10,841 nucleotides of DNA. Source: Flavobacteriaceae bacterium. GTDB taxonomy: Bacteria; Bacteroidota; Bacteroidia; Flavobacteriales; Flavobacteriaceae. The notes beneath the pieces were generated by a model. The model had not been told where the DNA came from. It searched no databases and was given only the letters and a program-made list of their open reading frames with translations. Position numbers and translations under genes: made by a program. Positions 6,336 to 10,841 of the stretch are shown here, one piece after another. The stretch is taken from positions 1 through 10,841 of the forward strand of contig JABDMQ010000022.1 in NCBI GenBank assembly GCA_013001365.1, read 5' to 3'. Within the stretch, counting starts at the first letter, position 1. Each line of letters starts with the position of its first letter.

Positions 6336-6370
6336 CAAAGATGTTAAAAATATCTTTAGGTTGCGCCAAA
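6336..6370 (-). promoter_or_regulatory. candidate promoter of the small lipoprotein ORF
   Basis: On the minus strand, TTTG (6367-6370) is followed after 23 nt by CATCTTTG (6336-6343), one mismatch from the Bacteroidota TTG-N(17-23)-TAnnTTTG consensus. The -7 box ends 24 nt before the ATG at 6311. It is the only place in the window where both promoter halves look plausible together. Confidence 0.4.
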
Positions 6371-6457
6371 TTTATAGAAAAATATCCGATAAAGCCTAAT
6401 TTTTAGTCGATTAAGGGTAGAAATACAAGATAATACTACAAATAAATAAGAAATACC

Positions 6458-7312
6458 CTACATTTTAAATGTAAGAAATTCATATTCAGCAATCCTTGGT
6501 ATTAGATTGAGCTCCAAAAGGTGATCTTGAATTTCAACAAACTGCTTCTTGTTCATTAACTCTTGTGACCATTCTGTCATACTTAACCACTCTTGCACAT
6601 CTTCCAATTCTAGATCATACCTATTGGCAATTGTAGTATCTATAGAAGGTATATGCTTGAATTCTCGTGTGGTAGTATTGATGATTTCCATTATCGTCTT
6701 GATATCATCTAAGTTTTTGTCCAACACATCTTCTCTAACAGCTACGACAAAACAGGGCCACGGTGTAGGGCAAACGCCGATTCTCCTAAATGTTCCATTG
6801 TCGACAAAGGGTTGGGTCGTATATTTTTCCCACATAAAATAATCTGCCACTCCATTTGATAAACCTTCAACCGCTCCTGCAAGATTTTTAATGACTTCGA
6901 ATTTCAAGTCTTTCTCAAGGTCCCAGCCATTATTCTTGGCATTGATGTAAGCCATTAAATGAGACCCAGAACCAAATCTGCTAATTGCTGCTTTTGTTCC
7001 TTTAAGCTGATCGATATCATGATATTTGGAATCCTTGGCAACATGAATTCCCCATTGTAATGAAGAATTCACAAAAGTTTGAACGATCTTGCATGGATTA
7101 CCATCAATTATATCTTTAATGATACCTTCAGTGAGTATTACGGCCATATCTATTTCCTTGTCTCTCAGTGCCTTGTTCATTTGGCCAGTACCTCCAAAGA
7201 AGTCCTTCCACCGCAAATTAATGCCTTCTCTTTTGTATTCTCCATTCCTTAGAGTTAGATACCAAGCTAGATTAAAATGCTCAGGTACACCACCAATATT
7301 AATAGTCGTCAT
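6458..7312 (-). CDS. PBP2-fold substrate-binding protein without signal peptide (Ca3427/NMT1-THI5-like)
   Basis: Starting at the ATG at 7310-7312 (a TTG at 7324 would overlap the upstream gene), this is a 284-residue protein. It has the type 2 periplasmic-binding-protein layout of the NMT1/THI5 and SsuA-like group: INIGGVPEHFNLAWYL at the N-terminus, a FFGGTGQM loop, the ISRFGSGSHLMAYI hinge segment and VADYFMWEKYTTQPF in the second lobe. It most resembles the non-secreted subgroup typified by Candida albicans Ca3427. No signal peptide or lipobox is present, and no permease or ATPase gene is nearby, so it is probably a cytosolic binding protein or an enzyme, not part of an ABC importer. It is the last gene of the five-gene operon, 4 nt after the phosphorylase stop. 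The ligand is unknown; a pyrimidine- or thiamin-precursor-like compound is only a guess from the fold and neighbour. Confidence 0.8.
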   Translation of the reverse strand: MTTINIGGVPEHFNLAWYLTLRNGEYKREGINLRWKDFFGGTGQMNKALRDKEIDMAVILTEGIIKDIIDGNPCKIVQTFVNSSLQWGIHVAKDSKYHDIDQLKGTKAAISRFGSGSHLMAYINAKNNGWDLEKDLKFEVIKNLAGAVEGLSNGVADYFMWEKYTTQPFVDNGTFRRIGVCPTPWPCFVVAVREDVLDKNLDDIKTIMEIINTTTREFKHIPSIDTTIANRYDLELEDVQEWLSMTEWSQELMNKKQFVEIQDHLLELNLIPRIAEYEFLTFKM

Positions 7313-7316
7313 TGAA

Positions 7317-8183
7317 TCATGCAATTTTTGATAAAGTATACTCTATAAGGTTTTCAACGGTTTCTTTGGGATTTTTACTGAAGGTGCCGTTCGGTCGATT
7401 CGCAATAATGGCATTAAGTGAAAGCGCCTTATGTCCCAAAAGTTTAGAAAGACCATATATCACGGAAGTTTCCATTTCAAAATTAGTTATTCTCAATCCA
7501 TCATGATCAAAACTGTCCATCTTGACATTGAGTTCAGGATCTTGTAACGGCAATCGCAGGACGCGTCCTTGAGGACCATAGAATCCACCTGCTGTTGCTG
7601 TAAGGCCTTTAAAAGTCAAATCACTAGTAAACTTTTCTTCCAGGTCCTTACTGTTTTCTATGACAATTGGCCGCGCTTTGTTTGAATTCCAATTCGTGAA
7701 TTTTATGAAAGCATCTTCAATTTCAGGATTGCTTATTTCATCGACTAAATAAAAATGCAACATTCCGTTCAAGTCCAATCCGTGTGTGCTCGCTACGAAC
7801 GAATCAATGGGAACATCACTTTGAAGGGACCCTGAGGTTCCTACCCTTATTATATTCAAGCTTTTTAACTGCTCTTTGGGCTTCCTTGTTGAAAGATCTA
7901 TATTGACCAAGGCGTCCAATTCATTCATCACAATATCTATATTATCAGGTCCTATACCAGTTGAAAGCACAGAAAGTCTTTCACCATTGTACTGACCGGT
8001 CTGGGTCTTGAATTCTCTTTTCTGGGTTGAAAAATCAATGGTGTCGAAATGCTTTGTGATCATCTCCACACGGTCTTGGTCCCCAACAAAGATGATCGTG
8101 TCAGCTATGTTTTCAGGTTTGAGATTTAAATGATAGACGCTACCATCGGGATTGAGGATAAGTTCAGATTCTTGGATTCCCAT
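7317..8183 (-). CDS. nucleoside phosphorylase, uridine phosphorylase-like
   Basis: This 288-residue member of the PNP/UDP phosphorylase superfamily catalyses reversible phosphorolysis of a nucleoside to base and (deoxy)ribose-1-phosphate in the cytosol. Visible motifs are FVGDQDRV at 32-39 (phosphate-binding Gly and Arg), STGIGPDNIDIV at 74-85, IRVGTSGSL at 112-120 (phosphate/ribose site) and NFEMETS at 234-240 (the Met-Glu ribose-binding pair). ATAGGFYGPQGR at 196-207 corresponds to the base-specificity region of uridine phosphorylases. Length is slightly above the approximately 250 residues of E. coli Udp, with an extended N-terminus. Its ATG directly follows the TAA of the DUF1835 gene (no gap) and the next gene starts 4 nt downstream, so it is translated within the operon. 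Base specificity (uracil or other) cannot be read with certainty. Confidence 0.9.
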   Translation of the reverse strand: MGIQESELILNPDGSVYHLNLKPENIADTIIFVGDQDRVEMITKHFDTIDFSTQKREFKTQTGQYNGERLSVLSTGIGPDNIDIVMNELDALVNIDLSTRKPKEQLKSLNIIRVGTSGSLQSDVPIDSFVASTHGLDLNGMLHFYLVDEISNPEIEDAFIKFTNWNSNKARPIVIENSKDLEEKFTSDLTFKGLTATAGGFYGPQGRVLRLPLQDPELNVKMDSFDHDGLRITNFEMETSVIYGLSKLLGHKALSLNAIIANRPNGTFSKNPKETVENLIEYTLSKIA

Positions 8184-9119
8184 TTACATGATCTTTAATA
8201 ATTTGTTCAGGGAGTCATCAAACTGATAATCCAAGCGCTCAACACCTCCGAAGGCCATGTCATTGGCAAGTTCTTTTGAGAAATTATATTTTAACTGTAA
8301 TGCTAGCTGTCCTTTGTCATTGAGTACCAATCTTTCCCCAGTGTCATCAATAAAGAGTTTTAGCTTGTCTATTATACGTTGGATCTGAGTGTCGCCATAT
8401 CCATAATAACCTTGATAGGTAAGCGCATAGCCCATTAATTGATTCATCGTCTTGATCTCCCGCTGGTCTATCATTGCAAGAATATTGTTCTCAATGGTAC
8501 ATAATCCATTTTCCGTATTAGGGAAGCGTTTTAAATGTGCCTTTAGGCAATTGCTGAGATATTTAAATGAGGATGGCCTCGTTATATAGGGTTTTAATGA
8601 ATTATGATGATCGCCACAATATATACGCCAAACGTCTAGGGCAATATCAATATCTTCCTTTGTAAGAAGGGTTTTATTATTGTAATGGTCTAGAAGTTGC
8701 TCAGGTGTTAATTCTGAAAGCCCTTTCAATTGTTTCTCACCATCTACCCATCCACTACAAACTAGATAAATGGGAATGTCAATTTGCTTTTGCCATAACA
8801 ACGAAATTGCTGCGATGAGGTTTATATGACAGAAAAGGTCGTATTCAAACCAAAGCACTATTTCTGAATAATCCTTGTCATTATTCAACTTTTCAATTTC
8901 ACTTATGAACTTGGCCTTGTAATCATCAAAATCAATATTATAGGTATCCTTGAAGAATGATTCCCTTGCCTTTAAGAACTTCTTGCTATCGATTTGAAAA
9001 TGAGTAGGGCCTTCACAAAGCATCTCATTCCATGTAAGTATGTCACCGTTTAATCCAATCTCAGGGATTAAATCTGTGAGATTGCTGCCATTGGTAATGT
9101 GAAGACTGTTATTTTTCAT
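8184..9119 (-). CDS. DUF1835 domain-containing protein
   Basis: A 311-residue cytosolic protein with a DUF1835 N-terminal domain. The domain is seen as LHITNGSNLTDLIPE at 6-20, GDILTWNEMLCEGP at 25-38 and the characteristic IVLWFEYDLFCHINLIAAI stretch at 87-105. The C-terminal half (about 150-311) is helical with a conserved-looking RPSSFKYLSNCLKAHLKRFP (181-200) and resembles the extra domain that follows DUF1835 in many homologues. The biochemical function of the family is unknown to me. The conserved acidic and histidine residues in the WFEYDLFCH block suggest a possible active or binding site (inference). It is the middle gene of the operon, with no bases between its ATG and the SUI1-like stop, nor between its stop and the phosphorylase ATG. 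Confidence 0.85.
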   Translation of the reverse strand: MKNNSLHITNGSNLTDLIPEIGLNGDILTWNEMLCEGPTHFQIDSKKFLKARESFFKDTYNIDFDDYKAKFISEIEKLNNDKDYSEIVLWFEYDLFCHINLIAAISLLWQKQIDIPIYLVCSGWVDGEKQLKGLSELTPEQLLDHYNNKTLLTKEDIDIALDVWRIYCGDHHNSLKPYITRPSSFKYLSNCLKAHLKRFPNTENGLCTIENNILAMIDQREIKTMNQLMGYALTYQGYYGYGDTQIQRIIDKLKLFIDDTGERLVLNDKGQLALQLKYNFSKELANDMAFGGVERLDYQFDDSLNKLLKIM

Positions 9120-9452
9120 TTAACCTCCAACACGTTTAACATTGAATCCCTTTTCCTTTAAGATAGCCATGATCCTATCCCTATAATCTCCTTGTATTAT
9201 GATCTTGTCATCCTTGAAACTCCCACCAACACTTAGCTTCGTCTTGAGTTCTTTGGCAAGCGCCTTGAAATCTTCTGTTGCACCGGTATATCCTTCTAAA
9301 ATCGTAATGGGTTTGCCTTTACGTTTTTCAAACTTGCATATAATGGGATCGTCTTGCATCCAAATGCCTGGGTCAGCATCTTTATCAGTCTTGTCATCAG
9401 ATGTACTAATGTGATCTGGAAATAGGTTCTTTAATTGGTCTTGTAAGTCCAT
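9120..9452 (-). CDS. SUI1/eIF1-like translation factor family protein (YciH-like)
   Basis: Starting at ATG 9450-9452 the protein has 110 residues (MDLQDQLKNLFPDH). A longer frame back to 9542 would overlap the dioxygenase gene by 89 nt and is rejected. Residues 1-35 are an acidic linker. Residues 38-110 form the SUI1 fold: ICKFEKRKGKPITILEGY, then the basic FKALAKELKTKLSVGGSF, and IIIQGDYRDRIMAIL with a GFNVKRVGG tail. Homologues are eIF1 in eukaryotes and YciH in bacteria, which influences start-site fidelity on the 30S subunit. The role in this lineage is not defined. The start is 1 nt after the dioxygenase stop, and the stop abuts the DUF1835 ATG. Its presence inside a metabolic-looking operon is unusual. 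Confidence 0.9.
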   Translation of the reverse strand: MDLQDQLKNLFPDHISTSDDKTDKDADPGIWMQDDPIICKFEKRKGKPITILEGYTGATEDFKALAKELKTKLSVGGSFKDDKIIIQGDYRDRIMAILKEKGFNVKRVGG

Positions 9453-9453
9453 A

Positions 9454-10407
9454 TTACTTCTTAAGCAATCCGATTTCCACCAAACGCTCATGCAAGAATT
9501 CACCTGCTGTAATATCGTCATAGGCCTTTGGATTGTCGTCATCTATGCATTCTGGCAGGCAATTCAATTTCATATCGCCTCTTGGGTGCATGAAAAACGG
9601 AATAGAATATCTTGGTTTGCCCCATTCCTCTCTTGGAGGGTTGACAACTCGATGTATCGTTGAGCAGAGCTTATTATTAGTGTGTCGCTCCAACATATCG
9701 CCAACATTGATCACCAGTTCATCTTCATTAGGAATGGCATCGATCCATTCGCCATCTTTTCTCAATACTTGCAATCCACCTGCAGAAGCTCCCATTAACA
9801 AAGTGATCAAGTTAATATCACCATGAGCACCTGCACGCACTGCCCCTTTAGGAGGTTCATTTAGAATAGGAGGATAGTGAATAGGCCTTAAGATACTATT
9901 GCCATTGCTGGCCCAATAATCAAAATAGTTTTCATCCAGGCCAATATACAAGGCCAATGCACGAAGCACATAAATACCTGTCTTTTCCAGCATTCTATAG
10001 GCTTTCATTCCCGTCTCATTGAATTTCGGAATCTCCTTTACTTCGACATTCTCTGGGTATTCTTCAGGTAAATTAGCATCTTGAGAGGGAATTTGCCCGA
10101 AATGCCAAAACTCTTTAAGGTCGCCTTCCTTCTTGCCCTTGGCATGCTCTTTACCGAATGATACATAGCCACGTTGACCTCCAAGTCCTTCAATTTCGTA
10201 ACTTCTCTTGATTTCAACAGGAAGATCGAAGAAAGCTTTGACTTCCTTGTAAAGGTCATCAATAAGCTCCTGGTCCAAGAAATGATTCTTCAATGCAACG
10301 AAACCTATCTCTTCATAAGCCTTCCCAATTTCATTGACGAATTTCTGTTTTCTATCAGGGTCTCCAGATGTAAAATCGGAGAGATCGACACTTGGTATAT
10401 TATTCAT
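9454..10407 (-). CDS. isopenicillin N synthase family 2-oxoglutarate/Fe(II)-dependent dioxygenase
   Basis: A 317-residue double-stranded beta-helix oxygenase. The N-terminal DIOX_N-like part shows VDLSDF at 7-12 and IGFVALKNH at 34-42. The catalytic domain has AHGDINLITLL at 194-204, with iron ligands H195 and D197. The distal iron ligand is H252 in CSTIHRVVNP (248-257), and the 2-oxoglutarate-binding pair is R267 and S269 in RYSIPFF. All catalytic residues are intact. The family spans synthesis of antibiotics, gibberellins and ethylene, and oxidative catabolism. In bacteria the substrate is usually unknown, and none can be read here. It is the first gene of the five-gene operon, with a TACATTTG -7 box 23 nt upstream of its ATG. 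It is divergent from the E1 dehydrogenase gene. Confidence 0.92.
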   Translation of the reverse strand: MNNIPSVDLSDFTSGDPDRKQKFVNEIGKAYEEIGFVALKNHFLDQELIDDLYKEVKAFFDLPVEIKRSYEIEGLGGQRGYVSFGKEHAKGKKEGDLKEFWHFGQIPSQDANLPEEYPENVEVKEIPKFNETGMKAYRMLEKTGIYVLRALALYIGLDENYFDYWASNGNSILRPIHYPPILNEPPKGAVRAGAHGDINLITLLMGASAGGLQVLRKDGEWIDAIPNEDELVINVGDMLERHTNNKLCSTIHRVVNPPREEWGKPRYSIPFFMHPRGDMKLNCLPECIDDDNPKAYDDITAGEFLHERLVEIGLLKK

Positions 10408-10430
10408 GCTACGTCTTAAAAGCTCTACTA

Positions 10431-10438
10431 CAAATGTA
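10431..10438 (-). promoter_or_regulatory. -7 box of the five-gene operon (TACATTTG on the minus strand)
   Basis: On the minus strand this reads TACATTTG, an exact TAnnTTTG match, 23 nt before the dioxygenase ATG. No clear -33 TTG is seen. It is identical to the -7 box of the divergent E1 gene. Confidence 0.5.
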
Positions 10439-10478
10439 GCGAAAATTCAATATACATAGTATATAAAAAATGAAGTCC

Positions 10479-10488
10479 ATCCATGGAT
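10479..10488. repeat. 10-bp palindrome between divergent promoters
   Basis: ATCCATGGAT is a perfect palindrome located 19 nt before the + strand -7 box (10508) and 40 nt from the minus-strand -7 box. It therefore overlaps the expected -33 region of the E1 promoter. It could be an operator, but a palindrome of this length is not rare by chance in a 128 bp gap. Confidence 0.25.
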
Positions 10489-10507
10489 ACATCATCCAAA
10501 TTTTATT

Positions 10508-10515
10508 TACATTTG
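10508..10515 (+). promoter_or_regulatory. -7 box of the E1 dehydrogenase gene (TACATTTG)
   Basis: TACATTTG is an exact TAnnTTTG match that ends 20 nt before the ATG at 10536. No TTG -33 element is present at normal spacing. Confidence 0.5.
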
Positions 10516-10535
10516 ATTGCAACAATTTTGATTTA

Positions 10536-10841
10536 ATGAGTACTTCCTTAGGCAAGAAATCCAAAATGAAATATGATAAAGGTAGTTTGAGCAAGAAAAC
10601 ACTTCTTGGTCTTTACAAGAACATGCTCAAGCCAAGGATGATCGAGGAAAAGATGCTTATTTTGCTAAGGCAAGGGAAGATCTCGAAGTGGTTTTCAGGT
10701 ATAGGCCAAGAGGCCATTTCTGTTGGAGTTACCATGGCTATGGAAGATGAAGAGTACATCTTGCCCATGCATCGTAATCTTGGTGTCTTCACTACACGGG
10801 GAATTCCTTTGTTTCGGTTGTTCTGTCAGTGGCAAGGAAAG
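10536..10841 (+). CDS. thiamin-diphosphate-dependent 2-oxoacid dehydrogenase E1, alpha-type N-terminus (3' partial; probably branched-chain)
   Basis: The frame is open from ATG 10536 to the window end (102 codons). The first 15 residues are a basic leader, and a second ATG at 10566 is an alternative start. The rest reads LYKNMLKPRMIEEKMLILLRQ, then GKISKWFSGIGQEAISVG (48-65) and EYILPMHRNLGVFTTRGIPL (73-92). This is the E1-alpha N-terminal region that binds the thiamin-diphosphate pyrophosphate side. In flavobacteria this type usually continues as a fused alpha-beta E1 of about 660-690 residues, used for branched-chain or general 2-oxoacid oxidation to acyl-CoA with E2 and E3. Fusion cannot be verified because the gene runs off the window. 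It is divergent from the dioxygenase operon, with a -7 box at 10508. Confidence 0.85.
   Translation, partial: MSTSLGKKSKMKYDKGSLSKKTLLGLYKNMLKPRMIEEKMLILLRQGKISKWFSGIGQEAISVGVTMAMEDEEYILPMHRNLGVFTTRGIPLFRLFCQWQGK

Noticed and set aside
6395..6420. Imperfect hairpin (CCTAAT with ATTAAGG) as terminator of the five-gene operon
   Set aside because: The stem is short and bulged, and no clear U-tract follows on the minus strand, so I could not support it as a terminator.
6414..6459. Inverted repeat AGGGTA / TACCCT after the binding-protein gene
   Set aside because: Only 6 bp with a 34-nt loop in AT-rich DNA; likely chance.
7313..7324. TTG start four codons upstream for the binding-fold protein
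   Set aside because: It would overlap the phosphorylase gene and uses a rare start. The ATG at 7312 leaves a 4-nt gap and begins directly at the conserved beta strand.
9453..9542. Longer SUI1-like frame starting at 9542
   Set aside because: The extra 30 residues lie inside the dioxygenase gene and do not look like SUI1 sequence. The ATG at 9452 sits 1 nt after the dioxygenase stop, which fits the spacing of the operon.
10409..10594. Minus-strand 61-codon frame across the E1 start
   Set aside because: It runs antisense through the start of a clear E1 gene and its promoter and has no domain-like sequence.
1..10841. CRISPR array, transposon, tRNA, prophage or defence island
   Set aside because: I looked for regular repeats, IS ends, cloverleaf patterns and recombinase, nuclease or toxin-antitoxin motifs and saw none. 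The genes have similar composition throughout, with no sign of recent transfer.

Overview
The window looks like chromosome from a member of the Bacteroidota, most likely a marine Flavobacteriaceae-type bacterium. The evidence is a low GC content and start regions without clear Shine-Dalgarno sequences. Several genes have perfect or near-perfect Bacteroidota -7 boxes (TAnnTTTG). There is also a MutS2 without an Smr domain, a small secreted protein that resembles a type IX sorting domain, and an E1 dehydrogenase whose N-terminus is of the type seen in flavobacterial branched-chain E1 enzymes. No tRNA, rRNA, CRISPR array, insertion sequence or phage gene was seen. Gene content is mostly housekeeping or lineage-typical, with some poorly characterised families.

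Left part (1-2716, + strand): the end of an unidentified gene is followed by an N-formylglutamate amidohydrolase-like hydrolase. That gene overlaps by ATGA a DUF1704/QEGLA-motif zincin-like metallopeptidase, so the two are probably co-translated and act together. After a 172 bp gap with a palindrome and a -7 box comes a 122-residue secreted protein. It ends at a strong intrinsic terminator whose U-tract overlaps the stop codon of the convergent gene.

Middle part (2715-6311): on the minus strand, mutS2 is coupled by ATGA to a DCC-family (DUF393) thiol-disulfide oxidoreductase-like gene. The mutS2 promoter region is divergent from ung (uracil-DNA glycosylase, + strand). The spacer between them contains an unusual set of nested inverted repeats and a 20-codon upstream ORF whose stop overlaps the ung start. 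On the opposite strand at the 3' end of ung lies a small lipoprotein-like ORF (58 codons) with its own promoter-like sequence; it overlaps the last 47 bp of ung.

Right part (6458-10407, minus strand): five genes form a very tight operon with intergenic spacings of 1, 0, 0 and 4 nt. In transcription order they are a 2-oxoglutarate/Fe(II) dioxygenase of the isopenicillin N synthase family, an SUI1/eIF1-like protein, a DUF1835 protein, a uridine-phosphorylase-like nucleoside phosphorylase, and a periplasmic-binding-protein-fold protein with no signal peptide. The last two suggest cytosolic handling of a nucleoside-, base- or thiamin-pyrimidine-like molecule, but this is inference. Divergent from the operon, the window ends inside the 5' part of an E1 2-oxoacid (probably branched-chain) dehydrogenase gene. 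The two divergent promoters carry the same -7 box, with a 10-bp palindrome between them.
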